In this document: positions 34,606-44,073 of the stretch, in pieces
How the letters are laid out: the number at the start of each line of letters is the position of its first letter
How positions within the stretch are numbered: the first letter of the stretch is position 1
Assembly: GCF_010131535.1 (NCBI RefSeq)
Contig: NZ_WUBS01000007.1
Span: forward strand, 1 to 64,000
Source of the DNA: Acerihabitans arboris
GTDB lineage: Bacteria > Pseudomonadota > Gammaproteobacteria > Enterobacterales > Enterobacteriaceae
Direction of reading: 5' to 3'
DNA length: 64,000 nucleotides
Translations under genes and position numbers: made by a program
Notes under the pieces: model-generated
Database searches by the model: none
Seen by the model: only the letters and a program-made list of their open reading frames with translations
What the model was told of the DNA's origin: nothing

Positions 34606-35298
34606 TTAGCCCGGCAACGCCGCCACAAAACGTTCGGTGATCTGCCTTGGGCGCGTAATCGCCCCGCCCACCACCACCGCATGGGCGCCGAGCCGTAGGC
34701 AGCGCGCCATCATCTCCGGCGTGGTGATATTGCCCTCCGCAATCACCGGTTTATCCACGGCGGCCAGGACCGCGCCGAGAAAGGCGAAATCATCCATCGG
34801 CAGCGTGCGGCCCCGGGTTTCCGCGGTATAGCCGTGCAGGGTGGTGCCGATACAGTCGAAATCCAGCGCCGCCGCGGCGCGCGCCTCGTCCACGGTGGCG
34901 ATATCCGCCATTAACAGCAACTGCGGATAGCGCAGGCGAATGGTGCGCACCAGGTCGCCGAGCGTGACCCCGTCCGGGCGCGGATGCGCCGTGGCATCCA
35001 GGGCTATCATCGCGGGGGCGGCGGCCATCAACTCATCTACCTCGGCTATGGTCGCGGTGATATAGACATCGCAGCCGGGATAATCGCGTTTGAGAATGGC
35101 GATCACCGGTAACTCCACGCCGGCCATAATCGCGCGCACATCCGCCAGGCTGTTGGCGCGGATCGCCGCGGCGCCGCCCTGTTTCGCCGCCAGGGCCATG
35201 CGGCCCATGATAAAGTCGCTGTGTAAGGGCTCATCTTCCAGCGCCTGGCACGACACCACCAGTTGTCCTCTAATTGCCTCCAGCATGGAACGACTCAT
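34606..35298 (-). CDS. nanE: N-acylglucosamine/N-acetylmannosamine-6-phosphate 2-epimerase
   Basis: This 230-residue TIM barrel has the NanE signatures: [20 protein letters not shown] at the start, [29 protein letters not shown] (catalytic Lys/Asp region), [13 protein letters not shown] and [13 protein letters not shown]. It converts ManNAc-6-phosphate to GlcNAc-6-phosphate, which then enters the Nag route. Its start overlaps the stop of the PTS gene by four bases (ATGA), so import and epimerisation are coupled. This points to N-acetylmannosamine as the PTS sugar. No sialate lyase or ManNAc kinase is nearby, consistent with uptake and phosphorylation by the PTS. Confidence 0.94.
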   Translation of the reverse strand: MSRSMLEAIRGQLVVSCQALEDEPLHSDFIMGRMALAAKQGGAAAIRANSLADVRAIMAGVELPVIAILKRDYPGCDVYITATIAEVDELMAAAPAMIALDATAHPRPDGVTLGDLVRTIRLRYPQLLLMADIATVDEARAAAALDFDCIGTTLHGYTAETRGRTLPMDDFAFLGAVLAAVDKPVIAEGNITTPEMMARCLRLGAHAVVVGGAITRPRQITERFVAALPG

Positions 35299-36857
35299 AA
35301 CGCCAATATCTCCTCAATTTCATTTTTAATCACCGTCACGTGCGGCCCGTAGATAACCTGTATGCCTTTACCATGCCGCACCACCGCCCGCGCGCCGGTC
35401 TGTTTCAGCACCGCTTCGTTGACCCGCAGGCCATCCTTCACCGTTACCCGCAGGCGGGTGGCGCAGCAGTCCAGCTCGCTGATATTGTCCCTGCCGCCCA
35501 GCGCGCTGATGACCAGCGCCGCCCGCGAGCCTCGTTCGGCAGGCTCTCCGTCGGCTATCGCCGCATCGTCTTCGCGTCCCGGGGTTTTCAACTGAAAGCG
35601 GGTAATCAGGTAGCGGAACGAGAAGTAGTAAAGGAAGAACCAGGGCACGCCCACCAGCGGCACCAACAGCCAATGGGTTTTCGCTTCGCCTTGCAAAATA
35701 CCGAACAGGATAAAATCGATAAACCCGCCCGAAAACGTCTGGCCGATGGTGATGTGCAGCATGTGCGCCAGCATAAAGGCCAGCCCGTCGAATACCGCGT
35801 GCAGCACATATAGGAACGGGGCGATAAACAGGAACGAGAATTCAATAGGCTCGGTGATGCCGGTCAGGAACGAGGTCAGCGCCGCGGAAAGCAGCAGGCC
35901 GCCGACCCGACTTTTATTTTCCGGTTTCGCCGTGTGGTACATCGCCAAACAGGCGCCCAGCAGGCCAAACATCATGGTAATAAAGCGGCCGGACATAAAA
36001 CGCGACGTGCCGGCATAGAATTGCGCGGTATGCGGATCGGCCAACTGGGCAAAAAAGATGCGCTGCGTGCCCTCCACCAGCTGTCCGTTGATGATTTCAC
36101 TGCCGCCCAGCGCCGTGGTCCAGAACGGCAGGTAGAAGATATGATGCAGCCCGAACGGCCCCAGCATGCGCAGGATAAAACCATACAGGAAGGTGCCCGG
36201 GTAGCCGGTTTGATCGACCAGTGCGCCCAAACCGAAAATCACCTTCTGGAAGTGCGGCCACACCACCACCATCACGCCGCCGAGCACGATCCCCGCCAGG
36301 GAACAGACGATGGGCACAAAGCGCGAGCCGCCAAAAAAACCGAGGAACTGCGGCAGGGCGATCTTATGGTAGCGCTGATGCAGCCAGGCGCTGGCCAGCC
36401 CCACCACCACGCCGCCGAACACGCCGGTTTCCAGGGTTTGGATACCCAGCGACATTCCCTGTCCCACGGCGCCGGGATTGCCGGCGGCCAGCTGGCCGGA
36501 CAGGGTCAGCAGCGCGTTGATGGTGGCGTTCATGATAAGGAAGGCCAGCAGCGCGGCGAGGCCGGCGGTGCCTTTATCGTTACGCGCCAGGCCAACGGCC
36601 ACCCCCACGGCAAACAGCACCGCCAGGTTGGCGAAGACAATGGTGCCGGCGCTGCTCATCACGGCAAAAATACCCTGCAGCCAGGCAATGTTGAGGAACG
36701 GATACGCGGTGATGGTGTTGGGATTTGAGAGCGCGCCGCCAATGCCCAGTAATAATCCCGCCGCCGGCAATATCGCGATCGGCAACATAAAGGATTTGCC
36801 GAAGCGCTGGGCTTTCTCGAACCAGGCGCTCTCGCCGCCGCTGTGAAATAGGGACAT
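35295..36857 (-). CDS. PTS glucose/N-acetylglucosamine-family EIIBC, probably for N-acetylmannosamine
   Basis: The protein has 520 residues. Residues about 1-415 are a multi-helix EIIC membrane domain ([39 protein letters not shown] with the GITEP sugar motif), and about 440-518 are EIIB with the phosphocysteine in [11 protein letters not shown]. No EIIA domain is present, so phosphate must come from a EIIA such as Crr encoded elsewhere. The protein imports a sugar and delivers it as the 6-phosphate. Neighbouring nanE indicates N-acetylmannosamine, although GlcNAc or MurNAc cannot be excluded. The divergent RpiR regulator at 37030 most likely controls it. Confidence 0.93.
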   Translation of the reverse strand: MSLFHSGGESAWFEKAQRFGKSFMLPIAILPAAGLLLGIGGALSNPNTITAYPFLNIAWLQGIFAVMSSAGTIVFANLAVLFAVGVAVGLARNDKGTAGLAALLAFLIMNATINALLTLSGQLAAGNPGAVGQGMSLGIQTLETGVFGGVVVGLASAWLHQRYHKIALPQFLGFFGGSRFVPIVCSLAGIVLGGVMVVVWPHFQKVIFGLGALVDQTGYPGTFLYGFILRMLGPFGLHHIFYLPFWTTALGGSEIINGQLVEGTQRIFFAQLADPHTAQFYAGTSRFMSGRFITMMFGLLGACLAMYHTAKPENKSRVGGLLLSAALTSFLTGITEPIEFSFLFIAPFLYVLHAVFDGLAFMLAHMLHITIGQTFSGGFIDFILFGILQGEAKTHWLLVPLVGVPWFFLYYFSFRYLITRFQLKTPGREDDAAIADGEPAERGSRAALVISALGGRDNISELDCCATRLRVTVKDGLRVNEAVLKQTGARAVVRHGKGIQVIYGPHVTVIKNEIEEILAL

Positions 36858-37029
36858 GAAAATTTCCTTCGGGAATCCAAGTATTGATGATAATTTTTAC
36901 CACTATAAAATAAAAAAGAAATAATTATCGTCATAGCATTTAATTATCCGCCCGGGACAAGAATCGGCTGGTGAAAGTCCCGCCGTCAGGCCAAACTACG
37001 CTTCCAGGCCAGGAACCAACGAGGATCGG

Positions 37030-37860
37030 ATGAACGAAAAAGAGAATCTGCTGCTGAATCTCAGGCTGGATATGCCGGGCCTGAGCCCGGCGCTGCAAAA
37101 ACTGGGGGGCTTTGTGATGCAGCAGGCGGAACGCGTGCTGTATATGACCATCACTGAACTGGCGCGGGAAAGCGACACCAGTGAGGCGACCATCACCCGT
37201 TTTTGCCGTCACCTCGGCTGCAAGGGTTTCACCGAATTTAAAATGGCGCTGGCCATCAACCTGCAGCAGGCGGCGCCGGCGCAGCCCGATGAAAGCCGCG
37301 ACGATATCGCCACGCTTATCGACGAGTGCGCGCTGGCGCTGCGCGATACCGGCAGGTTAATCAAGCGCGGCAATCTGGACGCGGCGGCGGACCTGCTGCA
37401 CCATGCGCGCCATATACAGATCTTCGGCGTCGCCGCCAGCGCCACCATGGGGGATTACCTGCACTATAAGCTGCTGCGGCTCGGCATGCCGGCCCAGGTA
37501 TTCACCGACGCCCATCTGGCCGCCATGAACAGCGTCAGCTTTGCCGCCGGCGATGTCACGCTGGCCATTTCCAGCTCGGGCTCGACCCGCGATGTGCTCT
37601 ATGTCGTTGAACAGGCGCGCAAACGCGGTAGCCGCATCATCGTGCTGAGCAACACCTCGCGCAGTCCGCTGGCCGCCATGGCGGATGTGCTGCTGGTGGC
37701 CGCTAAACCGGAAGGGCCCTTCACCGCCGGCGCCCTGCATTCCAAGGTGGGCGTCATGCTGTTGGTGGAGCTGGTGATTATGTCGCTGCTGAAGTGCGAC
37801 CCGCGTTACGCGCGACGTAGCCGGGAAACGGCCGGCGTCACCCTGCCCATGCTGCTGTAG
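37030..37860 (+). CDS. RpiR/MurR family regulator of the nanE-PTS operon
   Basis: The protein has 276 residues with an N-terminal RpiR helix-turn-helix (about 1-77; SDTSEATITRFCRHLGCKGF) and a C-terminal SIS sugar-phosphate domain (about 120-260; IQIFGVAASATMGDYLHYKL, VTLAISSSGSTRDVLYVVEQ). SIS domains bind phosphorylated sugars, here probably ManNAc-6-P or GlcNAc-6-P. GAGGATCGG lies just before ATG 37030. The divergent position, 172 bp from the PTS start, makes regulation of that operon very likely. Confidence 0.93.
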   Translation: MNEKENLLLNLRLDMPGLSPALQKLGGFVMQQAERVLYMTITELARESDTSEATITRFCRHLGCKGFTEFKMALAINLQQAAPAQPDESRDDIATLIDECALALRDTGRLIKRGNLDAAADLLHHARHIQIFGVAASATMGDYLHYKLLRLGMPAQVFTDAHLAAMNSVSFAAGDVTLAISSSGSTRDVLYVVEQARKRGSRIIVLSNTSRSPLAAMADVLLVAAKPEGPFTAGALHSKVGVMLLVELVIMSLLKCDPRYARRSRETAGVTLPMLL

Positions 37861-37879
37861 GCGGTCATATTTATTTCCT

Positions 37880-37910
37880 ATGACGGTTTTCCCGCGCATA
37901 AAACCGTCAT
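37880..37910. terminator. Bidirectional terminator between rpiR-type gene and GMC oxidoreductase
   Basis: ATGACGGTTTT (37880-37890) and AAAACCGTCAT (37900-37910) make a perfect 11-bp stem with a nine-base loop. It lies between convergent genes, 20 bp after one stop and 65 bp from the other. T-rich arms on each strand fit a two-way terminator. Confidence 0.75.
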
Positions 37911-37974
37911 TTCACGCCCAGTCCAAACCGCGCCATGCCGTAATCCCTGATTTCTCCCGCGCGCCGCCCCGCCG

Positions 37975-39576
37975 CTAGATGCGATAGTCGGCCTTGATCA
38001 TTTCCGCCGCCCTTTCGCCGATAACCACGCACGGTGCCATCGTATTGCCGCTGGTGACATCGGGCAGGATCGAGGCATCGGCGAGGCGTAGCCGATCGAC
38101 GCCGTAGACTTTCAACCGGCCGTTGACCACCGACATCGAATCACGCCCCATCTTGGCCGTGCAGCACTGGTGCCAGTAGGTAACCGCCGAGTTACGCACA
38201 TAGGCTTTCATCGCCTGGGGACTGAGTTTGCCCGGCAGGACCTCACCCTTTACCAGGGTGTCGAAGACGGGGGCGTTGCCAAGTTCACGGCAAAGCTCGA
38301 TATTGGCAAACGCCATCCTGAGATCGTCCGGATGCGAGAGCGTATTGGCTTCTATCCGGATCGGATCGTCCACATCTGGACCGGAAAGCAGAAGCAATCC
38401 CCGGCTCTTGGGGTGGGCAAGGCCCGCGAACATCGTCCATCCGTGCTCGGGCACGCCCAGGGCCGCCGTTTCCGCGCTCGGCACCGGGAACTCGACCTGG
38501 CAATGGAACATATCGGGACGCGCCAGGCCGGCATCGCTTTTCCAGTACAGCGTGGCTTCGGAACCGCCATGTCCGATCGGCTGCGGTTCGCGGTACTCGA
38601 AGATGCAGCCGAATGAAACGTGGTCCTGGTGGTTCCGACCCACGCCCGGCAAATGCTGCAACACCGGGATGCCGTGCCGTTGCAACTCTTGCGCGGGTCC
38701 GATGCCGGACTGCATCAATACCTTGGGCGTTTGGATCGCGCCCAGGGAGAGAATGACTTCATGCTCCGCCATATAACGACGCGTCGTCGAGCCCTCGATC
38801 GCCTCCACGCCGACGACCGCTTTGCCCTGGAAAATCAGCCTGCTCACTAGGGTCCGCGTCAGTACCGTCAGGTTGGGCTGCCCCATTAGCGGATACACAT
38901 ACGAACGGAAAATAGAGGAGCGCCGCCCGTCCTTGATGATCAGATCGTTGATCGCCACGCCCCCCCGGCCTTCCATCATTTCCCCGTTGGGACTTTCGAA
39001 AGCCGGTAGGCCCAGGGACTGGGCCGCTTCCACCATCGCCCTGGCGATCGGCTGCGGTTTGGCGGCGGACTGCACGTGCACCGGTCCCCCCACGCCGCGA
39101 CGTAACGGATCGGGGATGCCCTGCCAGTCCTCGATACGGCGATAGATCCCGAGGACCGATTCGTAGCCCCACCCCTTATCCCCCGCTTCCGCGGCGTAGT
39201 GTTCCCAGTCGTTTCGATGCCCGCGCGCCCACACACAGACATTGATACTCGACCCGCCGCCGAGCACCTTGCCCATGTTAAGGGGGATGGCCCGGCCGTT
39301 CAAATGCGAGTTAGGCTGCGCGAAAAATGCCCAGTCACGCTCCGATCCCAGGTTCAGGGGCCATTGGGCCGGGTTCATGACTTCCGACACATCGTCGCTG
39401 CCGCCGGCCTCGATCAGGAGCACGCGCACCTGCGGGTTCTCCGCCAGCCGCGCCGCGACGACCGAGCCGGAAGGCCCGGTCCCGCAAACGATGAAGTCGT
39501 ATCGTCCATGCACATCGCTGCCGTCCATGTCCACTGTCATGGTGGTGGAATTTTTCTCAGGGGTAGAATGGGTCAT
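37975..39576 (-). CDS. GMC family FAD-dependent oxidoreductase, choline-dehydrogenase-like
   Basis: The 533-residue protein begins its FAD domain near residue 27 with YDFIVCGTGPSGSVVAARL and the EAGG that binds the ribose. The GMC signature GKVLGGGSSINVCVWARGHR and the second one HEVILSLGAIQTPKVLMQSG are both clear. The C-terminal catalytic segment has WHQCCTAKMG (the His of the active pair) and LADASILPDVTSGNTMAP. It oxidises an alcohol, passing electrons to a quinone or oxygen. It is divergent from the HTH-GAF protein at 39841, its likely regulator. It lacks betaine-aldehyde dehydrogenase or betI neighbours, so choline is not a safe substrate call. Confidence 0.92.
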   Translation of the reverse strand: MTHSTPEKNSTTMTVDMDGSDVHGRYDFIVCGTGPSGSVVAARLAENPQVRVLLIEAGGSDDVSEVMNPAQWPLNLGSERDWAFFAQPNSHLNGRAIPLNMGKVLGGGSSINVCVWARGHRNDWEHYAAEAGDKGWGYESVLGIYRRIEDWQGIPDPLRRGVGGPVHVQSAAKPQPIARAMVEAAQSLGLPAFESPNGEMMEGRGGVAINDLIIKDGRRSSIFRSYVYPLMGQPNLTVLTRTLVSRLIFQGKAVVGVEAIEGSTTRRYMAEHEVILSLGAIQTPKVLMQSGIGPAQELQRHGIPVLQHLPGVGRNHQDHVSFGCIFEYREPQPIGHGGSEATLYWKSDAGLARPDMFHCQVEFPVPSAETAALGVPEHGWTMFAGLAHPKSRGLLLLSGPDVDDPIRIEANTLSHPDDLRMAFANIELCRELGNAPVFDTLVKGEVLPGKLSPQAMKAYVRNSAVTYWHQCCTAKMGRDSMSVVNGRLKVYGVDRLRLADASILPDVTSGNTMAPCVVIGERAAEMIKADYRI

Positions 39577-39728
39577 CAGGGCACTCCGTCTTCAAGTCTT
39601 ATAGGTGGACCGGGAGGCAGCGCGAGATTCGGACGAACCATGTAATGAAGAGACGACAACTCCGGCGCCCGCTGCCAGCGAACATGATCGCCGCGGTTTG
39701 CGCGGCGCGGAGAAACTATATGATCGGG

Positions 39729-39791
39729 TATCAATTATGTCAAATATATCAAATTTTACCGATTTTTCATAAAAAATTGATATTTTATCAA
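39729..39791 (+). promoter_or_regulatory. AT-rich promoter/operator region with repeated TATCAA motif
   Basis: TATCAA occurs at 39729, 39747 and 39786 and inverted (TTGATA) at 39777. Around the middle copies ATATCAAATTT and AAATTGATAT form an imperfect inverted repeat (39746-39783). The stretch is strikingly AT-rich between GC-rich genes and lies 50-112 bp before the HTH-GAF gene. It is a good candidate operator for that protein or binding site for a nucleoid protein. Confidence 0.4.
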
Positions 39792-39840
39792 AAATGGACC
39801 AAGCTTCGGAAAGAACCCAGCCCCCAAGCGTTAGAGACCT

Positions 39841-40950
39841 ATGGAAAAAGATATACTGACTACGTCCCAGGCCGCGCATTTGCTCGGTATTTCTGTACGC
39901 ACCGCCCAGTTGTTCATGGAAGGCGGGACCTTAACCTCGTGGAAGACCCCTGGGGGTCATCGCCGCGTGTACCGCGCCGATGTCCTGGCCTTTATGGCGA
40001 AGAAGAAAGATCATTCGCCGGCGTTTTCATCAGCGCGGGTCGTCCTGCTCGCTTCGCCGGCGCGCCGCCCGCTGCTTGAAGGGCTGCTGTCCACGGTCGG
40101 CGAATGCGCCGTCGAGGCCTACGGGGACGTCTACGCGACCTCTTTCGCCATCGGCTACCGCTTACCGGCGGTGGTGGTGGTCGATCTGGCCGACGCGCGC
40201 GCTGAGCGGCGATCCTTGTTGTATCACCTGGCCGACCATCCCGCCCTGGGACAGACGCGGCTGGTGGCCGTGGGCCGCGCCGACGCCATGGCAATGGCAC
40301 CGGATCGCGCCCCGTTGCCCGTCCGGGTTGTGCCGCCCGAGCAGCTCCCGGACGCGATTCTCACCGCCTTAACTGATGCCGACGCCCCCTTGGAGCACTT
40401 TGAATTCCCGTTGTCTTTCCCCCTGGCGGACAATGAAGGCCAGCGCCTCGTGGCGGTGGATCGTTCCGGTTTGGTGGATACGGCGCCCGAGGAAGCTTTC
40501 GATCGTCTGACCTGGCTTGCCGGTCAGAATTTGCGGATGCCCATCGCGCTGATGACGCTGCTGACCCCTACGCGCCAGTGGTTTAAGTCACGCCAGGGGC
40601 TGGAACTCACGCAAACTCCGCGCAGCTGGGCTTTCTGCAATCACACCGTCCTGCAAAAAGGGGTCTTCGCAGTAGAGGACCTGTCGCGCGCGACGCTTTT
40701 TGCCGACAACCCGGCGGTCGCGAACTCCCCCCACTTCCGGTTCTATGCCGGCGCTCCGGTAGTCGATCCCGATGGCTTTGCGTTGGGGTCATTGTGTGTA
40801 ATGGATTACCAACCGCGCGCGCTGAACGCCACGCAGGAGCAAACGCTGCTCGCGCTGGCGGGGTTGGCTTCCGACGAGGTCAGGCTGCGCGCCGCCAATC
40901 GCCAGTTCCGCTGGGCCCGTGATATGCTGGAGCGCCGGCAGCAACATTGA
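39841..40950 (+). CDS. HTH_17 (excisionase-type) regulator with receiver-like and GAF domains
   Basis: The protein has 369 residues and three parts. Residues 1-52 are a MerR/excisionase-type winged helix (TTSQAAHLLGISVRTAQLFM, ending in TPGGHRRVYRADVLAFM). Residues about 64-180 look like a response-regulator receiver fold (ARVVLLASPARRPLLEGLLS; AVVVVDLADAR with a possible Asp; VRVVPPEQL where the usual Lys-Pro pair is changed). Residues about 215-355 are a GAF domain of the type found near signalling kinases (SWAFCNHTVLQKGVFAVEDL, YAGAPVVDPDGFALGSLCVM). It could sense a small molecule or redox state and directly bind DNA. It is divergent from the GMC oxidoreductase, the probable target. The receiver assignment is tentative. 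Confidence 0.78.
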   Translation: MEKDILTTSQAAHLLGISVRTAQLFMEGGTLTSWKTPGGHRRVYRADVLAFMAKKKDHSPAFSSARVVLLASPARRPLLEGLLSTVGECAVEAYGDVYATSFAIGYRLPAVVVVDLADARAERRSLLYHLADHPALGQTRLVAVGRADAMAMAPDRAPLPVRVVPPEQLPDAILTALTDADAPLEHFEFPLSFPLADNEGQRLVAVDRSGLVDTAPEEAFDRLTWLAGQNLRMPIALMTLLTPTRQWFKSRQGLELTQTPRSWAFCNHTVLQKGVFAVEDLSRATLFADNPAVANSPHFRFYAGAPVVDPDGFALGSLCVMDYQPRALNATQEQTLLALAGLASDEVRLRAANRQFRWARDMLERRQQH

Positions 40951-41495
40951 GCAGTGGCGCGATCGCCGGACGATCGCGTTTTCACACGGCTGGCTATCGC
41001 CGCGCATCTTCGCCCATCATGCCATGCCCTGCGCCGACGGGCTGGACCGCCAATCGCTGTATGTGTGGCTGGAGCAACGGTGCGGCTGCCGGATCGTCGG
41101 CGCATGGCCCAGCCCCTGGAATTCGGCCAGGGGAGCGTACGGGATCGTTTTTGCCGCCTGCCCCACCCTCCGGCGGCAACGCTGAAAATACCCATGGCAT
41201 CACCAGACCCTTTCATTAAATAAATGTTATTGATTTGTGATGTCGCTCATCCACACCTTTCTGTCACTGCCATGATCGGACAAGAGCTGGCAATGGCATA
41301 AAGGCGGCGTACCGCCCTTGGTCCTAGAGTCATGATAACGCCTTCCCGGGAGGTTAATGCTTGTGATTACCGGCCATAACCTCGCAGCAACCCCGTCCCC
41401 GCGATCGCAAGTGCGCCGGGCGTCACGATCGTGCCGCATCAGTTTTAATACCCTGTATTTTCCATGCATTATTATGATCAGCTGGAGTACATACG
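40951..41495. other. Gap upstream of the LsrB/RhaS-type ABC operon
   Basis: These 545 bases contain open stretches in several frames, as expected of GC-rich DNA, but none has a good start with a known family. The part from about 41220 to 41495 is less GC-rich and should hold the promoter of the sugar transporter operon. I see no terminator or clear operator. Confidence 0.35.
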
Positions 41496-42488
41496 ATGAA
41501 ATTAAAACGAATTCTCAGTTGTACCCTGATGTTGTCCTGCCTGGCGCTGGCGGGCACGGCCTACGCCGAAGTCAAAATCGCGCTGGTGGCCAAATCGCTG
41601 GGCAACGGCTTCTTCGAGGCGGCGAACGTCGGCGCGCAGCAGGCCGCCAAAGAGCTTGGCGATGTCAAAGTGATTTATACCGGCCCCACCACCACCACGG
41701 CGGAAGCGCAGATTGAAGTGCTTAACGGCCTGATTGCGCAAGGGGTGGATGCTATCGCGGTGTCCGCCAACGACCCGGACGCCCTGGTGCCGGTGCTGAA
41801 AAAAGCCATGCAGCGCGGCATCAAAGTAGTGTCCTGGGATTCCGGCGTGGCCAAGGAAGGCCGTCAGATACATCTCAATCCGTCCAGTAACGACCTGATC
41901 GGCCAAATGAATATCCAGCTGGCGGCGGATGCCGTCGCGGCGCTGGGCCTGCAAAAAGGGGACGCGGCGATATTAAGCGCCACCCCTACGTCGACTAACC
42001 AGAACCTGTGGATTGCCGAAATGAAAAAGGTGTTGCCGAAGTACCCTTCGGTGAACCTGGTCACGGTCGCCTACGGCGATGACCTGTCGGATAAAAGCTA
42101 CCGCGAGACCATCGGCCTGCTGAAGACCTACCCCAACCTGAAGGTCATTATTTCCCCTTCGTCGGTGGGTATCGTGGCCGCGGCCCAGGCGGTCAAGGAC
42201 CAGGGTAAAATCGGCCAGGTGTATGTGACCGGCCTTGGCCTGCCGTCGGAAATGGCCGGCGCGGTGAAATCCGGGGCGACCAAAAGTTTCGCCATCTGGA
42301 ATCCTATCGACCTCGGTTATGCCGCTACCTATATCGCCTATGATTTGGTCAAGGGCAAGACCAAGCCCACGCAGGCCAATATGGGACGGCTGGGTCAGGT
42401 GCAGCTGGATGCGGACGGCAATGGCGCGATGTCCAAGCCGTTTGTCTACGACGCCAGTAATATCGATCAGTATTCTAAAATATTCTGA
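41496..42488 (+). CDS. Periplasmic sugar-binding protein of the LsrB/RhaS type
   Basis: This 330-residue protein has a Sec signal peptide (residues 1-24, ending AGTAYA) and a periplasmic-binding-protein-like I fold. IALVAKSLGNGFFEAANVGA, IYTGPTTTTAEAQIEVLNGL, DAIAVSANDPDALVPVLKKA and VVSWDSG correspond closely to the autoinducer-2 binder LsrB and the rhizobial rhamnose binder RhaS. A rhamnose-like deoxysugar, another pentose-like sugar or AI-2 could be the ligand. It is the first gene of a four-gene ABC operon. A hairpin behind it (42497-42530) may keep its level above that of the membrane parts. Confidence 0.9.
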   Translation: MKLKRILSCTLMLSCLALAGTAYAEVKIALVAKSLGNGFFEAANVGAQQAAKELGDVKVIYTGPTTTTAEAQIEVLNGLIAQGVDAIAVSANDPDALVPVLKKAMQRGIKVVSWDSGVAKEGRQIHLNPSSNDLIGQMNIQLAADAVAALGLQKGDAAILSATPTSTNQNLWIAEMKKVLPKYPSVNLVTVAYGDDLSDKSYRETIGLLKTYPNLKVIISPSSVGIVAAAQAVKDQGKIGQVYVTGLGLPSEMAGAVKSGATKSFAIWNPIDLGYAATYIAYDLVKGKTKPTQANMGRLGQVQLDADGNGAMSKPFVYDASNIDQYSKIF

Positions 42489-42496
42489 TGCGCTCG

Positions 42497-42530
42497 CCGG
42501 CTCGCCCCCGCCGGGGATGGGCCGGTTTTT
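42497..42530 (+). terminator. Intercistronic hairpin after the binding-protein gene
   Basis: CCGGC (42497-42501) pairs with GCCGG (42521-42525), and CCCC/GGGG extends the stem. Five T follow directly. Such partial terminators behind binding-protein genes reduce read-through to the ATPase and permease genes, and stabilise the upstream message. Confidence 0.6.
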
Positions 42531-42559
42531 AATGCCGGGAGGGTAATACGGGGGACGTG

Positions 42560-44071
42560 ATGACCGATACCACACCATTATTGTCATTAAAAGGGATCAC
42601 CAAAAAGTTTCCGGGGGTCCGGGCGCTGGAAAACGTCCGGGTCGACCTTTATCCCGGCAGGGTGACGGCGCTGATTGGCGAAAACGGCGCGGGTAAATCG
42701 ACGCTGGTCAAGGTAATGACCGGGATTTACCAGCCGGAGGAAGGCGAGATCCTGTATAAAGATATCCCGATAAAGCTGGCGAACCCGGAGTCCGCCCATA
42801 AGCTCGGCATTACCGCCATCCATCAGGAAACCGTGCTGTTTGACGAGCTGTCGGTTACGGAGAATATTTTTGCCGGGCACTACCTGTATAGCGGGATATT
42901 CAAACGCCTCGATTGGCCGGCGATGCGGCAAAAAACCACGGAGATCCTGGCCCGGCTGGACGTGCAGATTGACCCGCGCGCCGTATTAAAAGAGCTGAGT
43001 ATCGCCCAGCGCCATATGGTGGCGATTGCCCGCGCCCTGTCCTTCGAGGCCCAGGTGGTGATCCTCGACGAACCCACCGCCGCGCTGTCCCAGCACGAAA
43101 TCAGCGAATTCTACCAAATCGTTGCCCGCCTGAAGCAGGAAAGAAAAGCCATCCTGTTTATTTCACATAAGTTCGACGAGATTTTCGCCATTTCGGACTA
43201 TTACACCGTGCTGCGCGACGGCAGTTATATCGGGTCGGGCCATATCAGCGACATGACCGAGGCAAAAATGGTCACCATGATGGTCGGCCGTGAAATCAGC
43301 CAGGCCTATCCCCGCCCTTCCCATATGCCGGGCGAAACCCTGCTGGAGGTCCGCGACCTGTGCCATCCCACCGAGTTTTCGGCCATCGGTTTTTCGCTGC
43401 GTAAAGGTGAAATCCTCGGCTTTTACGGCCTGGTCGGCGCCGGACGCACGGAGTTAATGAAAGCCTTGTTCGGCGTCACCAAACCCAGCCATGGGCAGAT
43501 CATCATCAATGGTAAAGCGCGGCATTTTTCCCACCCCGCCGAGGCCATCGGCGCCGGGATCGTTTACGTGCCCGAAGAGCGCCAGCAGCAGGGGGCGATT
43601 ATCGAATTGCCTATCTACCAGAATATCAGCCTGCCGCAGCTCAGCCACCTTAACCCAACCGGCATCCTCAATGAAAAGAAGGAGTGGGCCCTGGCGGATG
43701 AATACGCCAGGCGCCTGCAGGTCAAGGCGTTCAGCTGGCGGCAATCGGTGGAGACCTTATCCGGCGGCAACCAGCAAAAGGTGGTGATTGGCAAATGGCT
43801 GGCGACGCAGCCGCAGATCATCATTCTTGACGAGCCCACCAAAGGGATTGATATCGGCTCAAAAGCGGCGGTGCATCAGTTTATGGCCGAACTGGTGGGC
43901 CTTGGGCTGGCGGTGATCATGGTGTCGTCGGAGCTGCCTGAAATCATGGGCATGGCCAACCGCATTATCGTGATGCATGAAGGATTGATGGTTGGGGAAT
44001 TCAACGCCGCCGACGTGACGGCGGAGATGATTGTCAGCGTCGCCAGCGGTAGCGGCGAGGAGGCCGCGTAA
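42560..44071 (+). CDS. Sugar ABC transporter ATPase with two nucleotide-binding domains
   Basis: This 503-residue protein is a double-cassette ATPase of the ribose/rhamnose (RbsA/RhaT) type. The first cassette has Walker A IGENGAGKS, signature LSIAQRHMV and Walker B VVILDEPTAALS. The second has a degenerate A loop (FYGLVGAGRTELMKALFG), signature LSGGNQQKVVIGKW and Walker B IIILDEPTKGIDIG. It powers import by the two permeases encoded directly downstream. ATG 42560 follows GGGGGAC by a few bases and is preferred over GTG 42557. The gap to the first permease is two bases. Confidence 0.92.
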   Translation: MTDTTPLLSLKGITKKFPGVRALENVRVDLYPGRVTALIGENGAGKSTLVKVMTGIYQPEEGEILYKDIPIKLANPESAHKLGITAIHQETVLFDELSVTENIFAGHYLYSGIFKRLDWPAMRQKTTEILARLDVQIDPRAVLKELSIAQRHMVAIARALSFEAQVVILDEPTAALSQHEISEFYQIVARLKQERKAILFISHKFDEIFAISDYYTVLRDGSYIGSGHISDMTEAKMVTMMVGREISQAYPRPSHMPGETLLEVRDLCHPTEFSAIGFSLRKGEILGFYGLVGAGRTELMKALFGVTKPSHGQIIINGKARHFSHPAEAIGAGIVYVPEERQQQGAIIELPIYQNISLPQLSHLNPTGILNEKKEWALADEYARRLQVKAFSWRQSVETLSGGNQQKVVIGKWLATQPQIIILDEPTKGIDIGSKAAVHQFMAELVGLGLAVIMVSSELPEIMGMANRIIVMHEGLMVGEFNAADVTAEMIVSVASGSGEEAA

Positions 44072-44073
44072 TC

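Noticed and set aside
35934-36728. Plus-strand open frame opposite the PTS gene
   Set aside because: Glutamine/histidine-rich antisense product without start signal; the PTS EIIC on the other strand is certain.
37975-39576. BetA choline dehydrogenase
   Set aside because: Only general GMC motifs are seen, and betB, betI and betT are absent around it.
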